A DNA stretch of 64,000 nt from Alkalibacterium pelagium (GCF_900109325.1 NZ_FNZU01000006.1:1-64000), one strand, 5' to 3'. Positions 9,085-19,301 are shown, numbered from the stretch's first letter. Translations and numbers: made by a program. The notes: generated from the sequence alone by a model not told the origin.

Positions 9085-9741
9085 TTAAGTGTAAAGATAA
9101 ATTGAGAAGAACATGCATACAGTTCCTGTCAGTACGAACAGATGCCAGACAACATGCATATATTTAACATGCTTCAGTCTGTAGAACAGTGCGCCGACTG
9201 TAAAGGCAACTCCTCCAGCCATTAACCAGATGAATCCTCTGGTGCCAAGCCCCTGGTACAAGTAGTTGAGGAAAAAGAGAGAGATCCAGCCCATTGCTAT
9301 ATACAACCAGACTGAAAGACCTTGGAACTTCTTGAACCATACCGTTTTGTACACGACACCCAGCAAGGCAATGAGCCAGATGATCGATGTCAGTATCGCT
9401 CCAAGCCTTCCTCCAATCGTAATCAGAGTATAAGGGGTATATGTTCCTGCGATAAGCAGAAAGATACTGCAGTGATCGATCACTCGAAAGACTTTTCTTG
9501 CTCGAGTAAACGTAAGACTGTGATAAAGCGTACTGGACAAGTACAGTAGAATTAGTGTGGAACCGTAAACAGTGTAGGATGTTACTTCAACTGCACCGCC
9601 ATATTCAAGGCCTTTATGGACGAGAAACACCAGGCCGACAATGCTCAAAATCACTCCTATACCGTGAGTGATTGCGTTCAGGACTTCATTAAACACCAGA
9701 TATTTCTTTGAAAATACTGGATGTTCTGTAAAATTTGACAT
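9085..9741 (-). CDS. Hemolysin III family (PAQR-like) membrane protein
   Basis: The 218-residue protein has seven predicted membrane segments and the hallmarks of the hemolysin III/YqfA/PAQR superfamily. These are STLYHSLTF near residue 70, DHCSIFLLIAGTYTP near 90 and the C-terminal MHVVWHLFVLTG. The Ser-His and His-His residues of these motifs form a metal site in related proteins. Despite the name, haemolysis is not the established role; bacterial members have been linked to membrane lipid homeostasis. The ATG at 9741 is preceded by AAAGGAGG. The gene stands alone and shares its terminator with folA. Confidence 0.88.
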   Translation of the reverse strand: MSNFTEHPVFSKKYLVFNEVLNAITHGIGVILSIVGLVFLVHKGLEYGGAVEVTSYTVYGSTLILLYLSSTLYHSLTFTRARKVFRVIDHCSIFLLIAGTYTPYTLITIGGRLGAILTSIIWLIALLGVVYKTVWFKKFQGLSVWLYIAMGWISLFFLNYLYQGLGTRGFIWLMAGGVAFTVGALFYRLKHVKYMHVVWHLFVLTGTVCMFFSIYLYT

Positions 9742-9905
9742 AGACGCCTCCTTTGTCTCTCACGTTCTGTACGACCAATCAAATATTTGGTATACTACTT
9801 TAGAAAGACTACTTCTATCTTGTAGTCAGAAGTATAACATATTTACAGCAATCAGTTAAATGAAATTACAGAACTGAAATTAAAACCTGTGAAAGGAGAC
9901 AGCAA

Positions 9906-10529
9906 GTGGCAGAATCACGAGGAAACAGAAATAGAGGAACAAATGGATGGATGTGGGCCTTTCTCATTCTGCTGGGGATCATTATCTCATTGAGTATCTG
10001 GATCATTGTCCGTCTGCAACCTACCAGTTCAGAAAATACAGGAGAACAAGCTGGAGACGTGACTGTAATCGAAGACAGTTTGAGATTCGAAGTTGTAACA
10101 GATAAAAATCAACTTAATAGGGTCATCAATCTTTATCTGGAAGAAGAGCTGGATGAACAGTTTGCCGGGTACAATGTAGTGATTGATGAGGATGTCCAGT
10201 TGAGCGGGGCTCTCCAAGTCTTCGGTTTTGATGTAGACTTTTTATTGAGAATGGACCCTTATGTTGTCGATGACGGCAATTTACAGCTTAGAGCAACTTC
10301 GATACAATTAGGGTCATTCGATTTACCTATTGGGATCGCAATGAATGTTCTCAGCCAGCAGCTTGATCTTCCTCAATGGATCAGAGTAGACAGCGAGCAG
10401 CAGATGATTCTGGTAGCATTGAACGAGTTTCAGCTCGAAAATGACCTTCAGTTCGCTATGCAGCGTATCGATCTGGAAGAAGATGATATCAGATTGAATA
10501 TTATTTTGCCTGAAGAGGCTGTAAGATGA
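9906..10529 (+). CDS. YpmS-like membrane-anchored protein (DUF2140)
   Basis: This 207-residue protein has a short basic N-terminus, one membrane segment (about residues 15-37, rich in Ile/Leu/Trp) and an acidic extracellular domain. Length, topology and the internal blocks NVVIDEDVQLSGALQVFG and SQQLDLPQWIRVD fit the YpmS/DUF2140 family. Its role is not established. It begins at GTG 9906, nine bases after AAGGAG. Forty-five bases separate it from msrA, a neighbourhood (ypmS-msrA-yozE) also seen in other Firmicutes as far as I recall. The extracellular part is markedly Asp/Glu-rich. Confidence 0.75.
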   Translation: MAESRGNRNRGTNGWMWAFLILLGIIISLSIWIIVRLQPTSSENTGEQAGDVTVIEDSLRFEVVTDKNQLNRVINLYLEEELDEQFAGYNVVIDEDVQLSGALQVFGFDVDFLLRMDPYVVDDGNLQLRATSIQLGSFDLPIGIAMNVLSQQLDLPQWIRVDSEQQMILVALNEFQLENDLQFAMQRIDLEEDDIRLNIILPEEAVR

Positions 10530-10574
10530 TATACTGATAATCATTTATCATGATGTGTGAAAGGATTGAATACG

Positions 10575-11096
10575 ATGGAAAAAGCTTTACTAGCTGGGGG
10601 ATGTTTCTGGTGCATGGTCCAGCCTTTTGAAGAAATGGAAGGCATACTGAATGTAGAGTCCGGATATACTGGCGGCCATGTCGAAAATCCAACTTATGAA
10701 GAAGTGAAAAGTCAGAAGACAGGGCATACTGAAGCTGTACTGATCGAGTATGATGAAAAATGTGTGTCGTTTGACGATCTGCTGGAGATGTACTGGCAGC
10801 AGACAGATCCGACCGATGCAATGGGTCAGTTCATGGATCGCGGAGACAGTTACCGACCGGTTATCTTCTATTATAATGAAGAGCAGGAAAAAGCTGCACG
10901 GGACTCAAAAAGACGTCTGGAAGAAAGCGGGAAGTATAAAGAGCCCATTGTAACTGATATTGAGCCTGCGCAGACATTTTATCGTGCAGAAGATGAGCAT
11001 CAGCAATTTTACAAAAAGAATCCAAGGTTATATGCAGAAGAAAAAAGGCAGCGCAAGGAATGGGTCGACGAAAGAAAACAGGTGGGCGCTGAATGA
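10575..11096 (+). CDS. msrA: Peptide methionine sulfoxide reductase A
   Basis: The enzyme (173 residues) reduces the S-epimer of methionine sulfoxide in proteins. The catalytic motif GGCFWC is at residues 7-12. Further family blocks are [18 protein letters not shown] and the segment [18 protein letters not shown]. No MsrB domain is fused. The start at 10575 is preferred to a GTG at 10557 because AAAGGA lies nine bases ahead and the family starts here. The stop overlaps the yozE start by four bases (ATGA), so the two are translationally coupled. Confidence 0.94.
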   Translation: MEKALLAGGCFWCMVQPFEEMEGILNVESGYTGGHVENPTYEEVKSQKTGHTEAVLIEYDEKCVSFDDLLEMYWQQTDPTDAMGQFMDRGDSYRPVIFYYNEEQEKAARDSKRRLEESGKYKEPIVTDIEPAQTFYRAEDEHQQFYKKNPRLYAEEKRQRKEWVDERKQVGAE

Positions 11097-11314
11097 GGCG
11101 ATCATTTTACCATTTTGTCAAAACGCTGGCAGATCCTTACAAAAAAGATGACATCACGCTATTCGCAAATGCCGTTTCTAGAGATGGCACATTTCCCAAA
11201 CAATCTGAGGATTATGACGAACTGTCAGACTACCTTGAGCTGAATGCAGACTATGTGGAGTCTATGACTTTGTTCGATGAAGTTTTTCAGGAATACAAAG
11301 AAACAAACGGGTAG
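11093..11314 (+). CDS. yozE: YozE family protein (UPF0346)
   Basis: This 73-residue protein matches the YozE SAM-like family. It begins [19 protein letters not shown] and carries the core [16 protein letters not shown], which forms a small helical bundle. The function is unknown. It overlaps msrA by four bases, a pairing common in Lactobacillales, which suggests a linked role or simply coordinated expression. Confidence 0.88.
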   Translation: MRRSFYHFVKTLADPYKKDDITLFANAVSRDGTFPKQSEDYDELSDYLELNADYVESMTLFDEVFQEYKETNG

Positions 11315-11344
11315 AAAATAATAACAGTCGGAGGAGATTTTATC

Positions 11345-12067
11345 ATGAGTACACATATTGGAGCTAAACAGGGAGACATTTCAAAAACGGTTTTAATGCC
11401 GGGGGATCCGCTTCGTGCTAAATACATTGCGGAAACGTTCCTGGAAGATGTTAAGCAGTATAATACAGTCAGAAATGCCTTTGGTTACACTGGAACTTAT
11501 AAAGGGCAGGAAATATCTGTTCAGGGAACAGGTATGGGTATTCCTTCCGTTATGATTTATGGTGAAGAACTGATTCAGGAATATGGTGTAGAGAATCTGA
11601 TTCGTGTCGGATCTGCTGGAGGAATGAAGAAAGAAATCAAAATCCGTGATGTCGTACTGGCACAAGCAGCGACTACGGATTCCAGTCTGCACCGTCATAT
11701 TTTCAATAATCAGGTCGACTTTGCACCGATAGCAGATTTTGATTTGCTTAAACACGCCTATGACATCGGGATGGATAAAAACATGAGCATCCGTGTCGGG
11801 AATGTCTTAAGTGCTGACCGATTCTACAATGCTGAACTGGACAAGCAGAAACTTGCTGATTATGGTGTGCTGGCAGTGGAAATGGAAGCAGCAGGACTCT
11901 ACTCATTGGCAGCCAAGCACAATAAGAGAGCTCTCGCATTACTGACTATCAGTGATCACCTGCTGACAGGTGAAGAAACAACTGCAGAAGAAAGACAGAC
12001 TACCTTTAATGACATGATGATTATTGCACTGGAAGCCGCTTTAAGAATAGAAGCACAAGCTAAATAA
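11345..12067 (+). CDS. deoD: Purine nucleoside phosphorylase, DeoD type
   Basis: The 240-residue enzyme phosphorolyses purine (deoxy)nucleosides for salvage and ribose-1-phosphate supply. It is the hexameric, trimeric-unit DeoD/UDP family: [16 protein letters not shown] at the phosphate site, [12 protein letters not shown] near 62, RVGSAGG near 88, VEMEAAGLY near 180 and the catalytic Asp in TISDHLLTG near 205. The start has a GGAGG site. No deoB or deoC is adjacent. It is separated by only 22 bases from ctpA and probably shares a transcript. Confidence 0.94.
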   Translation: MSTHIGAKQGDISKTVLMPGDPLRAKYIAETFLEDVKQYNTVRNAFGYTGTYKGQEISVQGTGMGIPSVMIYGEELIQEYGVENLIRVGSAGGMKKEIKIRDVVLAQAATTDSSLHRHIFNNQVDFAPIADFDLLKHAYDIGMDKNMSIRVGNVLSADRFYNAELDKQKLADYGVLAVEMEAAGLYSLAAKHNKRALALLTISDHLLTGEETTAEERQTTFNDMMIIALEAALRIEAQAK

Positions 12068-12089
12068 GCTTTAAGAAAAGGGGACACTC

Positions 12090-13586
12090 ATGCAACATGA
12101 ACCTGGTTCACAAAAAGAGACAAAAAAAGTCAGTTTACCTTTATATATCGGATCACTTTTGGTCGTACTTGTTGTCGCTATAGCTGGGACGGCTCTGGGA
12201 CTCAGCTATTTCGGTGATGCCGCTGATGAAACTGATCAGCCAGAAACTGAAACAGCGCTTGATTTTACTGATGAAGAGGCAACACAACCGGTAGATTTTC
12301 AGCCAATCGAGGAAATGTACTCTATTCTCATGACCCAGTATCTTGAAGAAATAGACTCACAAACTTTGATAGAAGGCGCACTGGAAGGTATGGCTGATGC
12401 TGTCGGTGATCCGTATACAGAATATCTTGATGAAGTAGAAGCGACATCAATGGATGAGGACATTCAAGGCTCATTTGAAGGCATAGGAGCTGAAGTCATG
12501 AAGGAGGGCGAATATGTTCGTATCGTTTCCCCAATTGCCGGTTCACCTGCTGAAGAAGCTGGCTTAATGCCGAATGACTACATCGTTGAGGTCGACAATG
12601 AGTCTGTCGCAGATTTGAACATCAATGAAGCTGTCTCTCTTATAAGAGGGCCACAGGGGTCTGAAGTTGAGCTGCTTATTTTACGGGGAGAAAACTTGTT
12701 TAACATCACACTAACAAGAGATTCGATCCCTGTTGAGTCAGTCCGGTACGAACTGGACGAAGACAATCCGACCATAGGATACGTGCACATTACTAATTTC
12801 AATTTGCCAACCTATGAGGAGCTGGTCGAAGCGATTGAAGAGCTGCAGGACCAGGGGGCGGAACAGTTTATATTTGACGTCCGCGGAAATCCAGGTGGAC
12901 TGCTGAACTCAGCTATTCGCATCTCGAATATCTTTGTTGAAGATGGAGACCCGATCATGCAGTCTCAGGGAAGAAACGAAGAACCATTCATATATGTGGC
13001 AGATTCGTTAGAATATGGCGATTTTAAATTCGATCAGCCAGCCGTTCTGCTCATTGATGGAGGAAGCGCCAGTGCTTCAGAAATACTCGCTGGGGCAATG
13101 AGTCAGTCTGCTGATATTCCTCTTATTGGTACATCTACCTTTGGTAAAGGAACGATTCAGAACATTCTTCCGCTTTCAGGTGATGGAGAAGTGAAATTCA
13201 CTGCCGGACGCTGGTTGACAGCTGATGGAGACTGGGTCACTGAAGAATCGATTCAGCCGGATATTGAAGTGGAAATGCCTGAATATCAGAATTTCCTGAT
13301 CATCAATCCTGAAGAAACGTATCAGGAAGGGGATGTTTCTGAAGAAATCGAAAACATCAACGGCATTCTTGATGCACTGGGTTATGATATCGGTGAAGTG
13401 GATAATTCTTTCGATACAGAGACTCAGGCCGCTGTAGAGTCTTTTCAGGAAGAAAATGATCTGGATGCTGACGGAATTGTAACAGGTCCGACAGCTAGAG
13501 CACTGATAGAGGCTCTACGCGAACTAATTAATGAGAATGACACACAATATGATAGAGCTGTAGACTATTTATTAAATAATGAATAA
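12090..13586 (+). CDS. ctpA: Carboxy-terminal processing protease, S41 family
   Basis: The 498-residue protein is a membrane-anchored serine protease facing outside. In order it has a cytoplasmic tail, one membrane segment (about 17-38), an acidic linker, a PDZ domain (about 130-205), the S41 protease core, and a C-terminal peptidoglycan-binding domain (about 425-475). The Ser-Lys dyad is Ser328 in GGSASASE and Lys353 in TFGKGTIQ, with Gln357 four residues on. These spacings equal those of Bacillus CtpB. Such proteases trim or degrade exported proteins in the envelope. It is followed by a very strong terminator. Confidence 0.93.
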   Translation: MQHEPGSQKETKKVSLPLYIGSLLVVLVVAIAGTALGLSYFGDAADETDQPETETALDFTDEEATQPVDFQPIEEMYSILMTQYLEEIDSQTLIEGALEGMADAVGDPYTEYLDEVEATSMDEDIQGSFEGIGAEVMKEGEYVRIVSPIAGSPAEEAGLMPNDYIVEVDNESVADLNINEAVSLIRGPQGSEVELLILRGENLFNITLTRDSIPVESVRYELDEDNPTIGYVHITNFNLPTYEELVEAIEELQDQGAEQFIFDVRGNPGGLLNSAIRISNIFVEDGDPIMQSQGRNEEPFIYVADSLEYGDFKFDQPAVLLIDGGSASASEILAGAMSQSADIPLIGTSTFGKGTIQNILPLSGDGEVKFTAGRWLTADGDWVTEESIQPDIEVEMPEYQNFLIINPEETYQEGDVSEEIENINGILDALGYDIGEVDNSFDTETQAAVESFQEENDLDADGIVTGPTARALIEALRELINENDTQYDRAVDYLLNNE

Positions 13587-13591
13587 AATCT

Positions 13592-13650
13592 ATAGAGGAA
13601 GAAAATAAAGTGTGAATTTAGTCACCTTATTTTCTTTCTCTATCTTTTTT
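13592..13650 (+). terminator. Strong terminator after ctpA
   Basis: ATAGAGGAAGAAAATAA pairs with TTATTTTCTTTCTCTAT, with an inner GTG/CAC, and TCTTTTTT follows at 13643-13650. The stem is about 20 bp with two bulges. Confidence 0.88.
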
Positions 13651-13700
13651 AGTGTAGAATAGAGTTACAGAGTGAAAACATAAAGAAAGCAGGGATGACT

Positions 13701-14321
13701 GTGAGCGACTCATCATTTGAACCTCGCAATGAACGTCATAATTCAGGTAGGAAAAGAAAAAAAGACTACAAAAAGAAAAGTTTTGCCCAGGAGTTAGTCA
13801 GCACATTCTTATATATCATCGTTATCACAGGAATTTTTGTCGCTATTCGTACGTTTCTTTTTGCGCCGGTGAGTGTAGAAGGTGATTCGATGAATCCGAC
13901 ACTTGAGCACGAAGACAGACTTCTGCTTAACAAGGTTTCCAATGTTGATCGATTCGATATCGTCGTTTTTCCAGCTCCTGAAGATCCGGAAAAACAATAT
14001 ATTAAACGTGTGATCGGTCTCCCTGGTGATGAAATCTCCTATCGCGATCAGGTCCTTTATCTGAACAGCAGACCAGTGGAGGAAGCTTACGTTGACTTGT
14101 CACAGGAAAGCGATGAAGTTGCGGCGTATTACAACAGTGACTTCAGCCTTCAGTCACTTGAAGGCGTTGAAAGAGTACCTGAGGGCTCGTTCTTCGTTAT
14201 GGGAGATAATCGGGTCAATTCTAAAGACAGTCGCTCCTTTGGCTTTATCGATATCGATTCTGTCATAGGAGAAACAAGTTTACGAATCTGGCCTATCGAC
14301 CGCATCGGTGGTCTAGATTGA
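13701..14321 (+). CDS. lepB: Type I signal peptidase
   Basis: The membrane protease removes signal peptides from exported proteins. The 206-residue protein has a basic N-terminus, one membrane segment (about 30-50), then the catalytic core: Ser63 in GDSMNPTL, Lys102 in YIKRVIGLPGD, and the box GDNRVNSKDSRSFG near 173. I take GTG at 13701 because CAGGG lies six bases upstream; an in-frame ATG at 13695 has almost no spacing to that site. rbgA follows after 27 bases, the usual lepB-rbgA-rnhB order of Lactobacillales. Confidence 0.93.
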   Translation: MSDSSFEPRNERHNSGRKRKKDYKKKSFAQELVSTFLYIIVITGIFVAIRTFLFAPVSVEGDSMNPTLEHEDRLLLNKVSNVDRFDIVVFPAPEDPEKQYIKRVIGLPGDEISYRDQVLYLNSRPVEEAYVDLSQESDEVAAYYNSDFSLQSLEGVERVPEGSFFVMGDNRVNSKDSRSFGFIDIDSVIGETSLRIWPIDRIGGLD

Positions 14322-14348
14322 GCAATGGTATGAAAGAGGATTGATAAT

Positions 14349-15212
14349 GTGGTAATACAGTGGTACCCCGGCCATATGGCCAAAGCCAAAAGAGAATTTA
14401 CTGAAAAATTGAAGATGGTTGATATTGTCTTCGAACTCGTTGATGCACGGATCCCTTATTCAAGCAAGAATCCGGATATAAAAGAGATGATCGGAGATAA
14501 GCCTCACGTCATGGTGCTGATGAAAAGTGATCTGGCTGATCCTAAACGAACAGCTGAATGGATCAAATACTATGAAGAGCAGGGTATTCCGGCCGTATCG
14601 ATTAATGCTCAACAAGGTCAGGGTCTAAAAGAAGTGATGCAGCTGGCTAAGAAAGTTCTGCAGCCCTTCTTCGATAAGCGTGCTCAGAAGGGGCTGAAAA
14701 TGCGAGCAATCCGTGCCGTCTGCGTAGGGATTCCAAATGTAGGGAAATCAACGCTTATTAACCGATTTGCACGCAAGAATATTGCCAGGACTGGAAATAA
14801 ACCAGGTGTGACTAAAGCCCAGCAGTGGATCAAATACGGTAAAGAACTGGAACTTCTTGATACTCCAGGTATTCTTTGGCCAAAGTTTGAAGATCAGGAA
14901 GTCGGCAAACGGCTGGCTGTTACTGGAGCAATCAAGGATACGCTTCTTCATCTGGATGATATTGCTATATATGCTATGGAGTATCTGAAAGATAATTATC
15001 CCGGAGCTCTTACTGAGCGGTATAAACTGGATAAAGAGCTTGAGACAAGTGAAACGATGCCGGAGCTGCTTATGTCAATTTCTCACAAACGTGGATTTAG
15101 AGATGACTATGACAGGGCATCAAAAACAGTCATTTATGAAATACGAAATGGACAGTTAGGACGGTTTACTTTTGAACGACCATCAGACATCAAAGAAAAA
15201 ACAGACGATTAA
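14349..15212 (+). CDS. rbgA: Ribosome biogenesis GTPase RbgA (YlqF)
   Basis: RbgA is a circularly permuted GTPase needed for late assembly of the 50S subunit. The 287-residue protein begins VIQWYPGHMAKAKRE (GTG start, AGAGGA upstream). It shows the permuted order: G4 region VLMKSDLADP near 57, G1 loop GIPNVGKSTLINRF near 125 and G3 DTPGILWPKF near 175. The C-terminal helical domain is present. The G4 motif reads MKSD where NKxD is usual (see findings). Its reading frame overlaps the start of rnhB by 41 bases. Confidence 0.93.
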   Translation: MVIQWYPGHMAKAKREFTEKLKMVDIVFELVDARIPYSSKNPDIKEMIGDKPHVMVLMKSDLADPKRTAEWIKYYEEQGIPAVSINAQQGQGLKEVMQLAKKVLQPFFDKRAQKGLKMRAIRAVCVGIPNVGKSTLINRFARKNIARTGNKPGVTKAQQWIKYGKELELLDTPGILWPKFEDQEVGKRLAVTGAIKDTLLHLDDIAIYAMEYLKDNYPGALTERYKLDKELETSETMPELLMSISHKRGFRDDYDRASKTVIYEIRNGQLGRFTFERPSDIKEKTDD

Positions 15213-15960
15213 AGAAATTAAAGATATGCTTGCCGACAGCAAGACCCTGTCAGAGGAGGCAATATCTGCACTTGAAGCTGATGAGCGAGCTGGTGTGAAG
15301 CAGGCATTAAGAAGCTGGAAACGGCAGGTAGCGAAACAGGCAGAGCTTTTAGCTCAGTTCGAGACGATGCAGGCATTCGAAAATCGGGCCTATGAACAGG
15401 GAGCAGCTTATATAGCCGGGGTCGATGAAGTAGGTCGAGGACCTCTGGCAGGACCTGTAGTGTCTGCCGCAGTTATTCTCCCGCCGTCTCCCGACCTGAT
15501 CGGAATCAATGATTCCAAGCAGCTTAGTTTAAAGGAGAGAGAGTACTGGGTAAGTAAAATCAGCGAACAGGCTCTGGCAATCAGTTATTCGGTTGTTCCA
15601 GCGGAAGATATCGATCGTCTGAACATTTATCAGGCCACCCGCGTATCGATGACTCGTGCTGTTAAAGACTTGTCAATCAAGCCAGATCATCTGCTTATAG
15701 ATGCCATGCAGCTCGATCTGCCTATTGCTCAAGAGAAGATTATCAAAGGAGATGCCAGAAGCATTTCAATTGCTGCGGCGTCGATTATCGCAAAAGTGAC
15801 TCGAGATGAGCTAATGGCTGAATATGATAAGACTTATCCGGGTTACGGATTTAGTAAGAATGCTGGATACGGCACTAAACAGCACTTGGAAGGTCTCGAA
15901 AAACTCGGGCCTACACCGATTCATAGGCGCTCATTCAAGCCCGTCAGTACCTATTTTTAA
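15172..15960 (+). CDS. rnhB: Ribonuclease HII
   Basis: The enzyme removes ribonucleotides embedded in DNA and RNA primers. The 262-residue protein has an N-terminal extension (about 75 residues) as in Bacillus, then the core AGVDEVGRGPLAGPVV with the first catalytic Asp and Glu, INDSKQLS, and DALLIDAMQL-type Asp region. The TTG at 15172 is the best start. A GGACGG-like site precedes it, and similarity to the Bacillus N-terminus (KQTIKEIKDML) starts just after. It lies inside the end of rbgA, so translation is probably coupled. A terminator follows. Confidence 0.92.
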   Translation: MNDHQTSKKKQTIKEIKDMLADSKTLSEEAISALEADERAGVKQALRSWKRQVAKQAELLAQFETMQAFENRAYEQGAAYIAGVDEVGRGPLAGPVVSAAVILPPSPDLIGINDSKQLSLKEREYWVSKISEQALAISYSVVPAEDIDRLNIYQATRVSMTRAVKDLSIKPDHLLIDAMQLDLPIAQEKIIKGDARSISIAAASIIAKVTRDELMAEYDKTYPGYGFSKNAGYGTKQHLEGLEKLGPTPIHRRSFKPVSTYF

Positions 15961-15982
15961 TTTTCTTCAACTTTTTTCATGA

Positions 15983-16025
15983 GTTTTTATCTATTTCATC
16001 AATGAGATAGATAGAAACTTTTTTT
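15983..16025 (+). terminator. Terminator after rnhB
   Basis: GTTTTTATCTAT pairs with ATAGATAGAAAC (15983-15994 with 16007-16018, one bulge) and is followed by T7. It precedes the dprA ribosome-binding site by only a few bases, so dprA must be reached by read-through or have a promoter overlapping this region. Confidence 0.8.
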
Positions 16026-16040
16026 ATTGGAGGAAGATAA

Positions 16041-16913
16041 ATGATAATTGATCCGAAAGAACGTCTGTTATTCAGCCTGGCCCATTGCCCGTTTCTCACG
16101 TTGTCCGAGAAATGGCAGCTGGCAGCTGAAAGGATAACAGAATTGAAAGAACTGGGGCGGATGGGTAATAAACCGTGCATGGTATCAGAGAAGAAACGAG
16201 CTTCTTTTTTGCGTTATGACGAGAATATGCCTATAATGCAACTAAATGACCGCTATAAAGCCTCATCGGTTTATTTACTCTCTATTTTATCACCTGACTA
16301 CCCTCATCTTTTAAAAGAAAGTTTTGATCCGCCGCTAATCCTTTTCTGTAAAGGGGAACGAACGCTTCTATCCGGAAGATTACTTGGGATTGTAGGAGCC
16401 AGAGACTGCACGGCTTATGCTTCGAATGTTCTTGACATACTGATTCCAGACTTGACCAGGGCCGGGATAACTATCGTCAGTGGTCTTGCAAAAGGTGTGG
16501 ATTCTACCGCACATCATTTAACTATGACAGCCGGGGGGGAAACGGTCGGCGTCGTAGGGACTGGTCTGGATCAGGCTTATCCAGCACAGAACCGTACAAT
16601 GCAGAAAAGGATGGGAGAAGAACAGCTGGTGGTCAGTGAGTATCCATTCGGCACTTCTCCAAGAAGGGAACACTTCCCGGCACGCAACCGCATTATTGCA
16701 GGCCTGACCAGAGGAACTCTTGTTGTTGAAGCAAAAAAAAGAAGTGGCAGTCTGATCACTGCACGGCTTGCACTGGAAGAAGGCAGAGATGTATTTGCGG
16801 TACCTGGATCTGTGCTGAGTGAGCTGTCTGTCGGAAGCAATGAGCTGATCAGAAGTGGAGCGATTTCCTGTCTGAGAAGTTCAGATATTTTAGAAGAGTG
16901 GAACGTTTATTAG
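16041..16913 (+). CDS. dprA: DNA-processing protein DprA
   Basis: DprA loads RecA on incoming single-stranded DNA during natural transformation. The 290-residue protein has an N-terminal helical region and the Rossmann-like domain: GIVGARDCTAYA near 115, VSGLAKGVDSTAHH near 150, VGTGLDQAYPAQN near 175, FPARNRIIAGLT near 215 and SGSLITARLALEEGRDVFAV near 235. The C-terminal winged-helix domain of longer homologues is absent, as in most Lactobacillales. It begins at ATG 16041 after GGAGGAAG. It is next to topA as in most relatives. Competence is not implied by this gene alone. Confidence 0.92.
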   Translation: MIIDPKERLLFSLAHCPFLTLSEKWQLAAERITELKELGRMGNKPCMVSEKKRASFLRYDENMPIMQLNDRYKASSVYLLSILSPDYPHLLKESFDPPLILFCKGERTLLSGRLLGIVGARDCTAYASNVLDILIPDLTRAGITIVSGLAKGVDSTAHHLTMTAGGETVGVVGTGLDQAYPAQNRTMQKRMGEEQLVVSEYPFGTSPRREHFPARNRIIAGLTRGTLVVEAKKRSGSLITARLALEEGRDVFAVPGSVLSELSVGSNELIRSGAISCLRSSDILEEWNVY

Positions 16914-16944
16914 TGAAAAAAATTACAAATTTTTATATTCTAAG

Positions 16945-16974
16945 TTGACAAAGCCATTTAAGATGACATATGAT
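16945..16974 (+). promoter_or_regulatory. Promoter of topA
   Basis: TTGACA (16945-16950) and TATGAT (16969-16974) are spaced by 18 bases. The topA start codon lies about 90 bases further on. Confidence 0.75.
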
Positions 16975-17065
16975 GGTAAACGATTCTTTGATTGTAAAGA
17001 CACTGAGTCGTACAGTTACTTGAATACCTTGTAAAAATGGAACACAAAAGGGAGGAGCCATCAGT

Positions 17066-19135
17066 ATGGCTTTCAAATATCTGGTGATAGTCGAATCACC
17101 TGCTAAAGCAAAAACTATAGAAAAATATTTAGGACGAAATTATAAAGTCGTTGCCAGTCTAGGGCATATACGCGATCTGCCGAAAAGTCGGATGGGTGTC
17201 GATTTTGAGAATGACTACCAGCCCGATTACATCACAATTCGAGGTAAAGGCCCGGTCATTAAAGATTTGAAGAAGCACGCTAAAAAAGCGGAAAAAGTCT
17301 TTCTTGCAGCCGACCCGGACCGTGAAGGTGAAGCCATCGCCTGGCATCTGAGTTTTCTGCTGGACTTGAATAATGAAGAGAAAAATAGAGTTGTCTTTAA
17401 CGAAATCACTAAAGATGCCGTGAAGAATGCCCTGAAGAATCCGCGTCATCTTGACGAAGACCTGATCGACTCTCAACAGGCCCGACGTGTCCTTGACAGG
17501 ATCGTAGGATACCAGATCAGCCCTCTTCTATGGAAGAAAGTCAAACGTGGACTGAGTGCCGGACGTGTCCAGTCGGTCGCTTTGAAAATGATCTGTGACC
17601 GTGAAAAGGAAATTAAAGACTTCAAACCTGAAGAATACTGGTCTCTGGAAGCAAATTTCTTGAAGAAAAGAAGTAAATTCAAGGCCAATTACTACGGCTT
17701 GAATGGCAAGAAAGCAGATTTGCCGAATAATGAGGCAGTCCAGGCAGTACTTGAAAAATTAGACCAGTCCGGTGAGTTCGACGTCAAAAAAGTCGTCAGA
17801 AAAGAACGCCGACGTAATCCTCATCCTGCTTTTACTACCAGTAGTCTTCAGCAGGAAGCTGCCGGCAAGATCAATTTTAGAACGCGTAAAACAATGATGG
17901 TTGCCCAGCAGCTATATGAAGGAATCTCTTTAGGTAGAGGTGGAGCTGTCGGTCTGATCACATATATGCGTACAGATTCAACTCGTCTGTCAGAAACTGC
18001 TAAAGCTGAAGCCAATGAACTGATCGTTAGTGAATTCGGCGAAGAGTATGCAGCGCACAAACCTAAAACACAGAAGAATAAAAGTGGGGCACAGGATGCG
18101 CACGAAGCGATCCGTCCAACTAGTGCCTCAAGAAAACCTGAAGACATCAAGCAGTATTTAAGTAAAGACCAGTACAAACTGTATCAGCTGATCTGGTCCA
18201 GATTTATTGCCAGTCAGATGAAACCTGCTATTTACGATACGATGCGTGTCGATATCGAACAGAATGACGTCATGTTCCGTGCTAACGGATCAAAAGTGAA
18301 ATTCAAAGGGTATCAGATGGTCTACTCCGAGAGCAAGAAAGAAAAAGATAATATGCTGCCGGAACTGGAAGAAGGCGACTCAGTCAAACTGGACTCTCTG
18401 GAGCCGAATCAGCACTTCACTCAGCCGCCTGCACGATACAGTGAAGCGACACTGATCAAGACACTGGAAGAAAACGGAGTGGGCAGACCGTCTACCTATG
18501 CGCCCACACTTGAAACGATACAGCGCAGGTATTATGTTACGCTGAAGAACAAACGATTCGAACCGACTGAATTAGGTGATATCGTCAATCAGATCATCGG
18601 AGAGTTTTTCCCTAATATTGTCGATGTTAACTTTACAGCAGACATGGAGAAAGATCTGGATGCTGTCGAGGACGGGAAAAAAGAATGGATCGAAGTCATC
18701 GATCAGTTCTATCGTCCGTTTAAAGAAGAAGTCACTCATGCAGAAAAAGAACTGGAAGAAGTTGAAATTGAAGATGAGCCAGCCGGGTTTGACTGCGAAA
18801 AATGCGGCTCACCAATGGTCATCAAAATGGGACGATACGGCAAGTTCTATGCCTGTTCGAACTTCCCTGACTGCCGCAACACGAAACCGATCGTGAAGAA
18901 ACTGGGTGTCACTTGTCCGAAATGCAAAAAAGGAGAAGTAGTCGAACGTAAATCCAAGAAGAGCCGAATTTTCTATGGCTGCGAACACTATCCTGACTGT
19001 GACTTCACGTCCTGGGATAAGCCTATCGGTCGTGACTGTCCGAAATGTGACCACTATCTTGTTGAAAAGAACACCAAGAAGCAAAGTCAGGTCAAATGTT
19101 CAAATTGTGATTACGAAGAAGCCCCTCAGAAATAA
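17066..19135 (+). CDS. topA: DNA topoisomerase I
   Basis: This type IA enzyme relaxes negative supercoils. The 689-residue protein has the Toprim domain ([18 protein letters not shown]; Asp-x-Asp in [10 protein letters not shown] near 82), the catalytic Tyr at 300 in [12 protein letters not shown], and three C-terminal Cys4 zinc ribbons from about residue 580. The first two are complete CxxC...CxnC modules and the third is shorter. It has a good promoter and a GGGAGGAG site. It is followed directly by a terminator, not by trmFO as in many relatives. Confidence 0.97.
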   Translation: MAFKYLVIVESPAKAKTIEKYLGRNYKVVASLGHIRDLPKSRMGVDFENDYQPDYITIRGKGPVIKDLKKHAKKAEKVFLAADPDREGEAIAWHLSFLLDLNNEEKNRVVFNEITKDAVKNALKNPRHLDEDLIDSQQARRVLDRIVGYQISPLLWKKVKRGLSAGRVQSVALKMICDREKEIKDFKPEEYWSLEANFLKKRSKFKANYYGLNGKKADLPNNEAVQAVLEKLDQSGEFDVKKVVRKERRRNPHPAFTTSSLQQEAAGKINFRTRKTMMVAQQLYEGISLGRGGAVGLITYMRTDSTRLSETAKAEANELIVSEFGEEYAAHKPKTQKNKSGAQDAHEAIRPTSASRKPEDIKQYLSKDQYKLYQLIWSRFIASQMKPAIYDTMRVDIEQNDVMFRANGSKVKFKGYQMVYSESKKEKDNMLPELEEGDSVKLDSLEPNQHFTQPPARYSEATLIKTLEENGVGRPSTYAPTLETIQRRYYVTLKNKRFEPTELGDIVNQIIGEFFPNIVDVNFTADMEKDLDAVEDGKKEWIEVIDQFYRPFKEEVTHAEKELEEVEIEDEPAGFDCEKCGSPMVIKMGRYGKFYACSNFPDCRNTKPIVKKLGVTCPKCKKGEVVERKSKKSRIFYGCEHYPDCDFTSWDKPIGRDCPKCDHYLVEKNTKKQSQVKCSNCDYEEAPQK

Positions 19136-19158
19136 ATAAAAAGAATCACCTAATTAAG

Positions 19159-19198
19159 GCTGCTCAGATCTGGTATCAGGATTCTGGGCGGTCTTTTT
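19159..19198 (+). terminator. Terminator after topA
   Basis: GCTGCTCAGA (19159-19168) pairs with TCTGGGCGGT (19183-19192), using several G-U pairs, and a CTTTTT run follows. Confidence 0.65.
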
Positions 19199-19301
19199 CT
19201 GTCAGCTTAATTCGCTGATTTGCTGTCACTGTAACGAGGAGGAGAGGGATTTCTGGCCTTTAATACCGAGGACAGAGCCTCATGCGTGTCTGCCCGAAAT
19301 G

